From: Dactylis glomerata
Taxonomy: Eukaryota > Streptophyta > Magnoliopsida > Poales > Poaceae
Reading direction: 5' to 3'
NCBI GenBank assembly: GCA_007115705.1
Contig: QXEO01000531.1
Coordinates: forward strand, 14,736,555-14,800,554
Length of the DNA: 64,000 nt
Part shown: piece by piece, positions 9,552-21,350 of the stretch
Layout of the letters: every line of letters begins with the position of its first letter
Numbering within the stretch: position 1 is the first letter of the stretch
Made by a program: the position numbers and the translations under genes
The notes under the pieces: model-generated
Seen by the model: the letters and a program-made list of their open reading frames with translations, nothing else
Database searches by the model: none
Told to the model about the DNA's origin: nothing

Positions 9552-11178
9552 TGATACGTCTCAAACGTATCTATAATTTTTGATGCTCCATGCTTGTTTT
9601 TACACCATTTGCTTAGTGTTTTGTTACACTTCGTGGCATTTTTATGCATTTTCCCGAACTAACCTATTAACGAGATGCCATAGTGCCAGTTCCCTGTTTT
9701 CTGCTGTTTTTGTGTTTTAGAAAAGTTACACAGGAAATATTCTCGGAATTGGACGAAACAAAAGCCGAACATCCAGAAATTTACCAAGCTTCCAGAGAAC
9801 CGAAGAGGAGACGAAACGGAGCCAGGGGTGGTCTCACCACCAGGGGGCGCAGCCCAAGGCCTGGCCGCGCCGCCCTGTGGTGAGCCCCACCTGGCCCACT
9901 TCTAACGCTGCCCCTTCGCCTATAAAGACCCCCCGACGGGAAAAACCTAAACACCCGATCACTTTTCCAGAAACACATCGCGATCCGCCACCGTCGTTGA
10001 CCCGAGATCGTGAGGGTCCAGACGCTCTTCCCGGCACCCTACCGGAGAGGGGAATCACCACTGGAGGTCTTCTTCATCGCCATGCTTGCTTTTGGCGTGA
10101 TGAGTGAGTAGTCTACCTTGGACTATGGGTCCATAGCAGTAGCTAGTTGGTTGTCTTCTCCACCATGTGCTTCATGTTTAGATCTCATGAGCTGCCTTAC
10201 ATGATCGAGATCACCGTTATGTAATTCTACATGTTGTGTTTGTTGGGATCCGATGAATATTGGTGTTTTGATTGAGTTGATGTGCTGAATATTATCTTAT
10301 GTTATCTCTATGTTGTTTATGATCTTGCATGCTCTCTGTTGTTGGTAGCTATATTGGCCGAGTAGATACTAGTGACTCCAAGAGGGGATATTTATGCTCG
10401 ATAGTTGGGTTCATGCCTCTATTTAATCTGGGGGAGTGACAGAAACCTCTAAGGTTGTAGATGTGTTGTTGCCACTAGGGAGAAAACAACATTCTTATGT
10501 CCAAGGGCATATGCTTTGTTTACATTACACACTTTGCTTAATACAGTTATCTGTTGTTCGCAACTTAATACTTGTGGGGTTCTCAGATTGATTCCCCATG
10601 GGTGGATTATTAGTCATAGATGCAGTTGGATGGCGGTCTATGTATCTTGTTGTAATGCCCAGAGTAAATCTCATAGTGATCCTCTCGACATATGCACGTT
10701 ATCTTTTTTCTATCAATTGCCCAACTATAATTTGTTTACCCAGCATGTGTTATTTTATCTTATGGAGAGACACCACTAGTGAACTATGGACCCCGGTCCT
10801 ATTTCCATTATATTGCTATCACGTGTTTACTTTACTCGCATTGTTTACTACTATTGCTTTCCACTTGATACGCTCATTCCTTTGTTTCAAGCAAACCGGT
10901 GAGATTGACAACCTCATCGTAAGTTGGGAGCAAAGTATTTGGTTGTGTTGTGTGCAGGTTCCACGTTACTACTAGTTGAAGACGCACTAACAAGAATCGT
11001 AAATAGCGCCCTTATTGGAAGTCACTAGGCTAGCAAGCATCACCTTCTGGAGTTTGGCTTTTTCCTGGACTGACAAACCTTGGTTTCTTACTGAGGGAAA
11101 ACTCGCTGCTGTACTCATCAAACCTTCCTCTTGGGGTTCCCAACTAGACGGTGGTTTACACTATCACACACTGCCACA
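9552..11178 (+). repeat. 5' LTR of element A
   Basis: Starts TGATACGTCTCAAACGTATC and ends about CTGCCACA, just before the primer-binding site. It contains a TATA-like TATAAAG at 9921-9927 after a GC-rich stretch, the likely promoter. It aligns along most of its length with LTRs at 28028, 33397, 59387 and, inverted, 36711, 52262 and (first third only) 60347. The ORFs inside it are not conserved as protein. Confidence 0.85.
9921..9927 (+). promoter_or_regulatory. TATA-like box in LTR of A
   Basis: TATAAAG preceded by CCCTTCGCC; the same motif sits at the same LTR position in E (28398-28404), so it is the probable promoter core of this LTR family. Confidence 0.55.
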
Positions 11179-11191
11179 GCAAAGATTTTTC

Positions 11192-11209
11192 TGGTGCCAT
11201 TGCCAGGGA
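11192..11209 (+). promoter_or_regulatory. Degenerate primer-binding site of element A
   Basis: TGGTGCCATTGCCAGGGA differs at three positions from the TGGCGCCGTTGCCGGGGA of E and B, which matches the tRNA-Asp type used by Athila elements. All three changes are C-to-T or G-to-A, as expected for decay of methylated DNA. Confidence 0.75.
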
Positions 11210-11366
11210 AAAAGAAGACTTCTGCAAGGGGAGTTTTGCACGCACATCCTTTACTTTGTTTATTGTTTTGCTTTACTTTATTTTTGCTTGCTTTGTTTTA
11301 TCAAAAACACAAAAAAATTAGTTTCCTATTAGTTATTTTTACTTGTTTGCTTTTAGTTTTGCTAGA

Positions 11367-11643
11367 ATGGGTACTCATGAGAACACTAAGTTGTGTGATT
11401 TTACTAGCACTAATAATAGTGATTTTATCTGCACTCCTATTGCGCCACCTGCTCCTGCTACAAATTTTTATGAGATTAAGCCTGCTTTATTAAACCTTGT
11501 TATGAAAGAGCAATTTTCTGGTGCTAATACTGATGATGCTGCAGCCCATCTCAACAATTTTGTTGAGCTATGTGAGATGTAGAAATATAAGGATGTAGAG
11601 AGTGATATTATTAAGCTTAAGTTGTTTCGTTTTTCTTTGAGAG
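11367..11643 (+). pseudogene. gag of element A, part 1 (N-terminus)
   Basis: The frame starts MGTHENTKLCDFTSTNNSDF and matches the gag N-terminus of B (minus strand, 52063 down). A TAG at 11580-11582 interrupts it where B has Gln. The gene is cut at 11643 by element G and resumes at 36388. Gag would form the particle around the RNA in the cytoplasm. The ATG at 11367 is chosen because it aligns with the B start; an upstream start at 11343 lies in leader sequence. Confidence 0.8.
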
Positions 11644-11978
11644 TGATGAGGGTTAAACTCGACAAATGTCCTAGATGAAGGACTTAGGATCGAGGAGATA
11701 GGGCATCAGATGAACTCAAAGGTAAACTCAGTCAAACAAAGTGGCTATGAAAGTAAACGTGGGTACTGAACCTGGCTTGCTTTCAATCTGTCCCACACCA
11801 TCCCCTCCTGGCCCCTATATATAGATGGCCAGGTCTCGAGTTTCAGGTGGGATCCGACACAGATTACAATATCGACATACGACACGAACTCATATTTTGA
11901 CTAGTATTACAATTGGGCCTAGTCTAATGGGCCTCAGGGGTATTCAACTGACAGGCTCTATTATCTATACCCTTGTCA
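11644..11978 (-). repeat. 3' LTR of element G
   Basis: Begins TGATGAGGGTTAAACTCGAC on the plus strand and ends CCCTTGTCA. It pairs with 36047-36382; about 17 differences counted by eye. A CCCCTATATATAG box is present in both copies and could serve as TATA. The polypurine tract is probably the G-rich run opposite AGCCCCCGAG at about 11981. Confidence 0.9.
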
Positions 11979-13061
11979 GTAGCCCCCGAGATTCTACCAG
12001 AATTGCAGATTCGGGTTGAATCTCAGATATTCAAATCTTTGCTTTGATCAATACTTGACTTCTTCAGTTCTTCAAATCTTCGACTTGGTCTTTTGACTTA
12101 TCTTTTATCATAATGTTTTTTGCAAGGGGTTTTGATGAACAAGCCTGACAACTCTGACGGATCAAGAGGTCAGTTAACTGCCGGAACAGATACTTGTCAC
12201 CTACTTCAAATTCAATCCCCTTGGACTTGAATTCGGGAAACCGGTCAAACCCATTCTTTTGCCGCATTTAGGACTTACAAAGAATGAGTCCCAGTGGTTC
12301 TTAGGGTACCCAGTGCGTCCACCAGCATTTTTCTTCACGTCGTAGACACGGATACATACTAGCAGAGTGCATCCATGTGCGTATATCGGGCCACACAGGA
12401 CGGATCCTGGGGTCTTACCTTTGTGATATATTTCAACCACGGCATTCAAGTTTTGTCGCGATGACGCAACGCGAGAATTGTATGTCGTAGCCTTGTTTGA
12501 CTGATTCAATATATGTAACTTTTCGAGTTATCCTTTTTAACTTTCATGAATATCTCCCGATGGGAGTAATCGATGTTTATTTTGTTGGCAATGTAGTCAA
12601 AGTTCCTTGCTGAAGAAATGTAACCAATTATGTCTGAACCTTATGTCCATCAATTTGTTCTTTATTACCAACTTTGATTCGCCTCCTTTCTTTTGTCAAC
12701 TTCTTTCTTATCGGGTGCGCGACAGCGCTCCCGATGGGAGTAGCCCCCGAGGCTATAGCCGAAAGTTTTGGGTATAGGCTCAAGAAAATAGATAAACCTG
12801 CTCCATATTCCTTCTCGCATCATTTGTCGACTTTATTCGCCTTTGCAGTGAATTTCTCCCCTATTTATATCGCAAGCCCTCGAGTCGAAGATGAGGTGAA
12901 CTTGTGCTTCTTGACAGATATTTTCTTATTCCCTGCTTTTTTCTCTTTTTTTTGAACGCATCTTTTTCCGTGATACGTTAATTCCTCTGTACTATTTGTA
13001 CTGTAAAAACCCAGAATTACACTTTGGGCCTTGCCGCTTCAGAGGCCCATTAGTACGTGCT
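11979..13061 (-). other. 3' noncoding region of element G
   Basis: Lies between the 3' LTR and the promoter of the antisense ORF. It contains two AGCCCCCGAG phrases (about 11981 and 12743) typical of this element type. Short ORFs on either strand (for example 12201-12509 and 12674-12955) lack recognisable domains and are not annotated. Confidence 0.55.
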
Positions 13062-13100
13062 TATAAATAAAGCATGCTTGGCTAGGGTAAAAAACCCTAA
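13062..13100 (+). promoter_or_regulatory. TATA box and telo-box of the antisense ORF in G
   Basis: TATAAATA at 13062-13069 lies 116-123 bases upstream of the ATG at 13185. It is followed by AAACCCTAA at 13092-13100, a telo-box known from plant promoters, and another AGGGTTT near 13155. This is a normal plant promoter layout on the strand opposite to the retrotransposon genes. Confidence 0.5.
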
Positions 13101-13184
13101 TTCCTTCATTAGTGCCTTTCTCCACCGCATCATCTTCTTCTTCCTCACCCCATCTAGGGTTTTTCGTCTCTGACGCTTGTCTCT

Positions 13185-13756
13185 ATGGCCGATGCAAGTG
13201 GATCTCGCTTGAACATCGGCGCCCCGGTTGAGAAATGGGGCCGCGGCCGCCCTCACGGTAGCAAGAACAAGGCTACCGCCATAGCTGCAGTGGCATTGTC
13301 GTCTTCTCCAGTGAAGCGGCGCCCTGGCCATCCGGCCGAGAGCAAGAATAAACCTAAGGTGCCGTCTACTGCGCTAGGTCCAAGTGCTCCTTCCGCTAAT
13401 GCTTCTCCTTCTCCGCCCAGAATCTACTCTTTCTTTTGCATCGCCAATGCACAGTGCCGTGAAATTCAGCGCCTGCCACTGAAGTTCACCAAGTTTATGG
13501 ATGGGCGAGAACTGCGGGAAGCGGTTCTTCATGAACACTCTGGTGAAGGAACTCCATACGAAGTGGAGGTTTGGTACGACGGCGCCGGTGAGCAATACTT
13601 CAAGGGCGGCTGGTCGCAATTTGCGGAGGATCACGACCTCCATCAGGGGTTTTTATGACTTTTGACTTCCATATTGGCACGTCAAAGTTTGACGTGAGAA
13701 TCTACGACGGCACCCAGTGCCAGAAGGAATATGAAGCCAAAGTTCATTTTCACTAG
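13185..13756 (+). pseudogene. Antisense extra ORF of G: AT-hook plus B3-like domain protein
   Basis: The frame from ATG 13185 begins MADASGSRLNIGAPVEK, then GRGRPHGSKNKA and KRRPGHPAESKNK, two AT-hook-like GRP/RPGH motifs in a basic region. It ends in a domain with LREAVLHEHSGEG, EVEVWYDGAGEQYFKGGWSQ and FAEDHDLHQG. A one-base frameshift in a T-run near 13650 makes TGA at 13656; the shifted frame continues MTFDFHIGTSKFDVRIYDG to a stop at 13754-13756. The GGW.QF..DHDL..G...F.F..G...F.V.I.D pattern resembles a plant B3 DNA-binding fold. Extra ORFs opposite to pol near the 3' end are known in Tat-lineage elements; their role is unknown. DNA binding is my inference. Confidence 0.6.
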
Positions 13757-14145
13757 TTCTTCTTTATGTAATCTCCTTTCCCAGTTGTTCTTCCTCATGC
13801 TATCTGTAATAAATAATCATATCTGGATTATGTGTTTATTAATAGACCATGGGAACGAATCATGGTTCCGAGGTGTGCGCATTTATATTTTGTCGGGTTC
13901 CTTTGAACCGTTTATATCGCAGATGAAATATCAGGTTGCAATCAACCTTGTGGTATGCCGCAGATAGTCACAAATCTTGATAAGTTGTTACTATTATTTC
14001 GTATGACTCAAGGGTCTGAGCCCCCGAGTGTAAAGTAAAATATTTACATATATTGTCAATTGGGCCCAATGAACCCGACCTATGGCCTCATGTTCTGGGT
14101 TCAGAGGGTCAGAACTCGAAAAACTCTTTTGTCGCCTTATATCAC
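13757..14145 (-). other. Spacer between pol end and antisense ORF of G
   Basis: AT-rich, no credible ORF. It includes another TGAGCCCCCGAG phrase (about 14017), as in the 3' noncoding zone. Confidence 0.5.
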
Positions 14146-14386
14146 TTATGCGTAGAACCATCGTAGCTGCTCTGCATTCCACGGGTTACTCTCGTCCTTC
14201 CCCGTTTTCTTGTCTTGTAGTCGATAAGCTCCTCCTGGTATTACTTCTATGACGATGTAAGGTCCCTCCCATGGGGACTCGAGTTTTCCATGACCATCTT
14301 GCTTGAGTCGTAGAACTAGATCTCCCACCACGAAAGATCATGGACGAACTCGACTACTGTGGTAGTTTCGTAGATTTTGCTGATAT
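14146..14386 (-). pseudogene. Integrase C-terminus of element G
   Basis: Minus-strand frame FVVGDLVLRLKQDGHGKLE then SPWEGPYIVIEVIPGGAYRL is the GPY/F module of Ty3/Gypsy integrases, which holds the complex on target DNA. It ends at 14146-14148, so this is the true pol terminus. A TGA at 14338-14340 replaces a codon just before the module. The frame is continuous with 23082-23818 when Copia H and one TSD copy are removed. Confidence 0.85.
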
Positions 14387-16112
14387 TGTTGGAATTATGC
14401 CCTAGAGGCAATAATAAAGATGTTATTATTATAATTCTTGTTCATGATAATGTTTATATTCCATGCTAGAATTGTATTAAGCGGAAACTTTAATACTTGT
14501 GTGGTTTATGAACAACACCGTGTCCCTAGTACGCCTCTATGGACTAGATCATTGATTAATGATGGTTAAGGTTTCCTAACCATAGACATGAGTTGTCAAT
14601 TAATAATGAGATCATGTTATTAGGAGAATGATGTGATAGACAGACCCAAATAAAGCAGAGCAATTAGATTGTGTCATCGTGTTCATCTTTGCGAAGCTTT
14701 TCTTATGTCAAGTATTGTATTCCTTAGACCATGAGATAATACAACTCCCTGGTATCGGAAGAAAGCTTTGAGGTCATCAAACGTCATCCTATGTGAGGGT
14801 GATCATAAAGGTGTCTCTCAAGTGATCGGAAAGTACTTGTTGGGTTGTATGTATCGAGATGGAATTTGTCCCTCCCGAGTCGGAGAGATATACTTCGGGC
14901 CCACTCGGTAATCGATATCAACACCGCTTGCAAGCACGTGGTTAAGAAGTTAATCACAAAGTGATATCGGATTACGGAACGAGTAAAGTACTTGCTGTGA
15001 ACGAGATTGAACTAGGTATGGCGATACCGACGATCGAATCTCGGGCAAGTAAAATATCGCGTGACGAAGGGAATACATATACGGGATTAATTGAATCCTG
15101 GCATCGTGGTTCATCCGATATGATCATCGATGAATATGTGGGAGTCAATATGGGTTTCCAGATCCCGCTGTTGATTATTGATAGAAGATCATGTCTGCAT
15201 ATTCTCGAACCCGTAGGGTCACACACTTAACGTGCATCGACGCTAGGATAGAATGGATAATTGGTTTATGAGTTTTTGGTCGGAGTCTCGGATGATATCC
15301 AGGACATCACGAGAGGTTCCGAAATGGTCCGGAGAATAAGATTCATATAAAGGAAAGCAGTTTTTCGATTCCGGAATCGTTTTGGAGTTTATCGGTATTG
15401 TACCGGAACATTCTAGAAGGTTCCAGAGTGGGACCAACGTGGGCCCACTTGTCGGAGGCCTATGTGGGCCTAAGGGGAAGTGTCCTGGCCACTTTGGGCC
15501 AGGCTCACAAGGCCCCTAAGGCCCAGCCGGCCAGCCCTTAGGGGAAACCCTAAGGGAACCTTCCAGAAGAGGGGGGAAGACTTGCCCCCCACTCTTTCCC
15601 CTTGGGCCGCCGCCCTAGGGCTTGGAGGAGGGGTCAAGGGGGCCGGCCAACCCCCTATATAAGGAGGGCAGGGGCGCAGCCTCCCCCTCCACTCCAACCC
15701 TAGCCGCCGGCCAACTGATGCCCCTCCACCTCTCTCTCTCGCGACTGTGCGTAAGCGAAGCCCTGCCGCAGAAACTCTCCACCATAAGCACCACGCCGTC
15801 GTGCTGCAGATCCAGTCTATCTCTCCACTATACTTGCTGGACCAAGGAAGGAGGCGACGTCGCTGCACCGTACGTGTGCATCTCTCGGAGGCGCCGCCAC
15901 TTGCGGCGTAGGATCGGATCGGATCGCGGGGAGGAGACGGCTAGTACAACTACATCATCCACGTTCTGTTGAACGTTTCCGCTGTGCGATTTCTTTAAGG
16001 GTATGAAGATCTCATCTACCTCTCTCGTTGATTATATCTCCTAGATTAGATCTTGGCTTTCTTGTTCGCATCCGTAGAATTTTTTTGATTTACTATGCTG
16101 CGAAACCCTTCA
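14387..16112 (+). repeat. 5' LTR of element H
   Basis: Begins TGTTGGAATTATGCCCTAG and ends CGAAACCCTTCA. A GC-rich block with TATATAAG at 15656-15663 precedes a pyrimidine-rich stretch and is the likely promoter. Open frames in the GC-rich half (for example 15622-15972) are also present in the other LTR copies but are low complexity and not counted as genes. Confidence 0.93.
15656..15663 (+). promoter_or_regulatory. TATA box in 5' LTR of H
   Basis: TATATAAG following CCAACCCCC, conserved in the 3' LTR at 22621-22628. Likely start region of the genomic RNA. Confidence 0.65.
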
Positions 16113-16113
16113 G

Positions 16114-16123
16114 TGGTATCAGA
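16114..16123 (+). promoter_or_regulatory. Primer-binding site of H (initiator tRNA-Met)
   Basis: TGGTATCAGA begins two bases after the LTR end (CA at 16111-16112), matching the 3' end of initiator tRNA-Met used by most plant Copia elements. Confidence 0.9.
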
Positions 16124-17337
16124 TCTAGATCTATGCGTAGATGTGTTTCACGAGTAGAACACAATATGCTTGTTGCGGACGTTGATGTTTTCTGTTGCAA
16201 ACCTCTTTGTTTTGTATTCCTTATGGCGCGGCATAGTGAGATCGAAGCGGTCCAGGCCAACTTTACGCGACCTCGTTCGCGAGACAGGCTCCGCACTTGA
16301 CGTGTGGCTTGTTCCACACATGCGGCTGGTGGATGCCAGTTTCTCTCACTATAGTAGTCATGAGATTTACAACAGATGTTAGCAACCATAATATCACCAT
16401 TGTGGCTTTCCGTAGGTAAGAATCGTTCTTAACTTGTAACTCCCATAAGCCACGTAAAACATGCAACAGCAAAGTAGAGGCGTCTAACTTGTTTTTGCAG
16501 GGAGTGTTTTGTGATATGGTATGGCCACAAGATGTGATGTGATATATGTGATGTATGCAATGATCATGTTTTGTAATCTTTCACGACTTGCATGTCAATG
16601 AGTTCACAACCGGCAGGAGCCATATGGTTGTCTTTATAATTGTGTATGACCTGCGTGTCAACTTCTTATACGCCATGTAATAGCTTTACTTTATCGCTAA
16701 GTAGTTAGCAATAGTTGTAGTTGCTATTCGTGGTGGAGGCAATCATGGTGGAGTGATGGAGATCATGCCGGCGCGCACAAGATGGAGATCATTGCGTGGA
16801 GATTGGCTATACCATGTCACATAAAATTATATGCATGTGATGTTTATCCTTTTATGTATCTTATTATGCTTAGATCGCGACGGTAGCATTATAAGATGAT
16901 TTCTCACTTAAAGATCAAGATAAAATTGTGTTCTCCCCTCGTATGCGCCGTTGCGAAAGTTCGTCGTTTTCAAGCACCTCATGATGATCGGGTGCTATAA
17001 ACTCTACGCTCACATACAACGGGTGCCCAGTTTTGCACACGCGGAAATACTTGGATTTGACTTGACGAGCCTAGCATGTACAGACATGGCCTCGGAACAC
17101 ACGAACCGAAAGGTTAAACATGAGTCATATGAATGATATGATCGACACTTAGTTGTCCACCATTGAAACCACATCTCTTCTCGTGAAGATCGGACTAGGT
17201 GTGGTGAATTTGGATCGTGTTCACTAAACAACTTGAGGGATGTTGAATTTAGTGGGAGTTCATCTAGTAATTTGATTAAAGTTGAACTAGTTATCACTGA
17301 ACATAGTCTACATTGTACTTGCAATGTTGTAGATCAA
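16124..17337 (+). other. Untranslated leader of H
   Basis: About 1.2 kb between the primer-binding site and the gag start, with no conserved ORF. Long leaders are usual in BARE-type elements and may carry packaging or dimerisation signals; none can be identified by eye. Confidence 0.6.
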
Positions 17338-20300
17338 ATGGCTAAGTCCAACTTCAACTTCAACGTGTTTGCTGAGAAAGAAAAGCTTAAAAACAATGGG
17401 TCTAACTTCACCAACTGGTTCCGCAATCTGAGAATCATTCTCGCTGGCGGACAAAAAGCCTATGTACTTGAGAAAGCGCTAGGTGACGCCCCTGCTACTG
17501 ATGCGCCGGCTGATGAAAAAACTGTTTATCAGTCACGCAAAGATGATTATGGAGTGATTAAGAGTACCATGTTGTTTGCTATGGAACCGGAACTTCAAAA
17601 TCATTTTGAGGAGTTTGGCGGGCCTTATGAGATACTTGAGGAACTGAAAACCATGTTTCAGACTCAAGCCCGTTCTGAGAGATATGCGATCTCTGAGAAG
17701 TTCTTTAACTGCAAGATGGAGGAAGGGAGTTCCGTTAGTGAGCACGCCATTAAGATGTCGGGCTACACTCAACGCCTTGAGCAACTGGACTGCAAGATTC
17801 CAGAGGAGCTCAAGATTGACAGAGTTCTGCAATCACTCCCTCCTAGCTACAAAGGCTTTGTAGTTACTCACAATCAAATTGGTTCCACTGATACGATCAC
17901 TGAGCTCTTCGCTAAGCTGAAAGCTGCGGAGGTGGATATCAAAAAGGATAATCATGTGTTGATGGTCAACAAGACCACTAGCTTTAAGAAAGCTAAGGGT
18001 GCAAAGGGATCCTTCAAGAAAGGCAGCGGCAAGCGCGTTGCCCCTACTGAGAAGAAGCTCAAGTCTGGACCTAAGCCGGACACTGAGTGCTTCTATTGCA
18101 AGGACAAGGGTCACTAGAAGCGCAACTGTCCGAAGTACTTAGCGGACAAGAAGGCTGGCACCATTAAAGGTATATTTGATACACATGTTATTGATGTTTA
18201 CCTTACTAGCGCTCGTTGTAGTGCCTGGGTATATGATACTGGTTCAGTTGCTAATATTTGTAACTCGAAACAGGAGCTACAGAATAGACGGCGGCTAGCA
18301 AGGGATGAGGTGACGATGCGCGTTGGCAATAGATCAAAAGTTGATGTGATGGCCGTCGGCACGCTCTCCTTAGTTTTACCTTCGGGGTTAGTTTTAAACC
18401 TTAATAAATGTTATTATGTGCCTACGTTGAGCATGAACATTATATCTGGATCGTGTTTATTGCAAGACGGTTATTCATTTAAATCTGAGAATAATGGTTG
18501 TTCTATTTATATGAATAACATCTTTTATGGTCATGCACCTGTTGTGAATGGTTTATTTCTTCTGAATCTCAAAAACAATGAAACGCACATCCATAACATT
18601 GAGGCTAAGAGATGCAAAGTAGATAGTGATAATCCAACTTATTTGTGGCACTGCCGTCTAGGTCATATTGGTGTAAAACGCATGAAGAAACTCCATTCTA
18701 ATGGACTTTTGGAGTCTCTTGATTTTGAATCATTTGACACATGCGAGCCGTGCCTCATGGGCAAGATGATCAAAACCCCATTCTCCGGAATAATGGAGCG
18801 AGCAACGGACTTGTTGGAAATCATACATACCGATGTGTGCGGACCAATGAGTATTTCGACGCGCGGTGGATATCGCTATTTTCTCACTTTTACTGATGAC
18901 TTAATTAGATATGGGTATATCTATTTAATGAAACATAAATCTGAAACATTTGAAAAGTTCAAAGAATTTCAGAACGAAGTGGAAAACCATCGTAACAGGA
19001 AAATTAAATTTCTACGATCCGATCATGGAGGTGAATATTTGAGTTATGATTTTCTCACGCATCTTAAAGCAAGCAGAATCGTTTCACAACTCACGCCACC
19101 CGGAACACCACAGCGCAATGGTGTGTCTAAACGCCGGAATCGAACTCTATTAGATATGGTGCGATCGATGATGTCTCTTACAGATTTGCCGTTATCATTT
19201 TGGGGTTATGCATTAGAAACCGCTGCATTCACTTTAAATAGGGCACCATCTAAATCCATTAAGACGACACCGTATGAACTATGGTTTGGTGCTAAACCTA
19301 AGCTGTCGTTTCTTAAAGTTTGGGGATGCGAAGCTTACGTCAAGAAGTTGATGCCGGACAAGCTCAAACCCAAAGCGGAGAAATGCGTCTTCATAGGATA
19401 CCCTAAGGAAACGATTGGGTATACCTTCTACCACAGATCTGAAGGCAAAGTGTTTGTTGCAAAGAACGGATCCTTTCTTGAGAAGGAGTTTCTCTCGAAA
19501 GAAGTGAGTGGGAGGAAGGTAGAGCTAGACGAGGTTATTGAACCTTCTCTCGAGTTGGAGAGTAGCGCAGCACCTGAAGTTGTTTCGGTGCCATCTGCAC
19601 CAACAACAGAGGAAGCTAATGACGAGGATCATGAAACTTCAAACGATGCTACTACTGAACTTCGCAGGTCGACAAGGTCACGTGCCACTCCTGAATGGTA
19701 CGACAACCCTGTCTTAACCGTCTTGTTGTTAGACAACAGTGAACCTGCGAACTATGAGGAAGCAATGATGAGCCCAGACTCTGAGAAATGGCTAGAGGCC
19801 ATGAAATCCGAATTGGGATCCATGAGCAAAAACCAAGTATGGACTTTGGTGGACCCTCCTAGCGACCGTAAGGCCGTTGAGTGCAAATGGATTTTCAAGA
19901 AGAAAACGGACGCAGATGGTAATGTTACTGTCTATAAAGCTCGGCTTGTCGCAAAAGGTTTTCGGCAAGTTCAAGGTGTTGACTACGATGAGACTTTCTC
20001 TCCCATAGCGATGTTTAAGTCCATTCGGATTTTATTAGCAATTGCTGCGTTTCATGATTATGAAATATGGCAGATGGATGTCAAGACTGCGTTCCTCAAT
20101 GGCAACATTGATGAAGAGTTGTATATGATGCAGCCCGAAGGTTTTGTCGATCCTAAGGATGCTAATAAGGTGTGCAAACTTCAGCGTTCCATTTATGGAC
20201 TGAAGCAAGCATCTCGGAGTTGGAACCTTCGTTTTGATCAAGTGATCAAGAGTTTTGGATTTGTTCCAAATTGCTACGAAGCTTGTATCTACAAGAAAGT

Positions 20301-21322
20301 GAGTGGGAGCTCGGTGACATTTTTAGTACTATATGTGGATGACATATTGATTATTGGAAATGACATCGGTATGCTTAACGATGTGAAGAGTTATTTGAAT
20401 AAATGTTTTTCAATGAAAGATCTAGGAGAAGCTACTTATATATTAGGCATCAAAATCTATAGAGATAGAGAAAGACGCCTAATAGGTTTAAGCCAAAGTA
20501 CATATCTAGACAAAGTTCTGAAAAGGTTCAGAATGGATAAAGCAAAGAAAGGTTCATTGCCCATGTTGTCAGGTAAGATATTGAGCAAGGCTCAGTGTCC
20601 AGCTACAGTAAAAGATAGAGATACTATGAGCAAAGTGCCATATGCCTCGGCCATAGGTTCTATCATGTATGCCATGCTGTGTACTAGACCGGATGTGTCC
20701 AATGCTCTTAGTTTGACAAGCAGATACCAAAGTGATCCAGGAGTGGAACACTGGACAACCGTAAAGAACATCCTAAAGTATTTAAATAGGACTAAAGAAA
20801 TATTCTTGGTCTATGGAGGTGATGAGGAGCTCGTCGTAAAAGGTTACGTCGACGCTAGCTTCGACACCGACCCGGATGATTCTAAATCTCAGACAGGATA
20901 CGTTTATATTTTGAATGGTGGAGCTGTGAGCTGGAGAAGCTGCAAGCAAAGCGTGATCGCGGGATCTACAATAGAAGCGGAATACATGGCTTCTTCGGAA
21001 GCATCAAGTGAAGGAGTTTGGATCAGAAACTTCATCACTGAGCTTGGTGTGGTTCCAAATGCCTTGGACCCACTGGAGATATTGTGCGACAACACTGGCG
21101 CCATAGCACTGGCTAAGGAACCAAGATATCATCCAAAAAACCAAGCACATCAACCGCCGTTTCCATATAATTCGAGATTATATATCAGATAGAGATCTGA
21201 AGATTAGCAAAGTACATACGGATCTGAATGTCGCAGATCCGTTGACTAAACCTCTTCCACGAGCAAAACATGATCAGCACCTTAATGCCATGGGTGTTAG
21301 ATTGTTGCCAGATGTAAACTAG
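17338..21322 (+). pseudogene. gag-pol polyprotein of Copia element H
   Basis: From ATG 17338 (MAKSNFNFNVFAEKEKLKNN) one frame runs to 21192. Gag ends in a CCHC knuckle, CFYCKDKGH, where TAG at 18115-18117 replaces the expected Trp codon. The frame continues through protease (VYDTGS, about 18226), the integrase zinc finger (HCRLGHIGV, later CEPCLMGKM), and the integrase core with Asp in IHTDVCGP and RSDHGGEY; the third catalytic residue, in NGVSKRRNRTL, is Lys (AAA at 19129-19131) instead of Glu. Reverse transcriptase has YVDD at 20332-20343, and RNase H has GYVDASFDTD and STIEAEYMA. A frameshift in an A-run at 21135-21140 misreads the tail; the correct frame would end at 21320-21322. In a live element this set builds the particle, copies the RNA and integrates the cDNA. 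Confidence 0.93.
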
Positions 21323-21338
21323 ATTATTGACTCTAGTG

Positions 21339-21350
21339 CAAGTGGGAGAC
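21339..21350 (+). promoter_or_regulatory. Polypurine tract of H
   Basis: CAAGTGGGAGAC directly before the 3' LTR, the usual position of the plus-strand primer. Confidence 0.75.

Noticed and set aside
10516..10975. ORFs of 87-173 codons in Athila-like LTRs (also 28992-29513, 34361-34882, 52548-53030)
   Set aside because: Frames are shifted or differ in length among copies and contain no domain; they reflect repeated LTR DNA.
12674..12955. 93-codon ORF with hydrophobic stretches in the G 3' region
   Set aside because: No domain, no promoter, and the zone is noncoding in this element type.
15622..15972. Open frames in the GC-rich half of the H LTRs (also 22587-22963 and 55839-56111)
   Set aside because: They recur only because the LTR recurs; composition is low complexity, frames differ between copies, and the segment is promoter/R-region DNA.
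16114..16123. Possible tRNA gene remnants at primer-binding sites (also 29691, 36027, 52232)
   Set aside because: Only the complement of a tRNA 3' end is present; no cloverleaf can be drawn, so these are priming sites and not tRNA genes.
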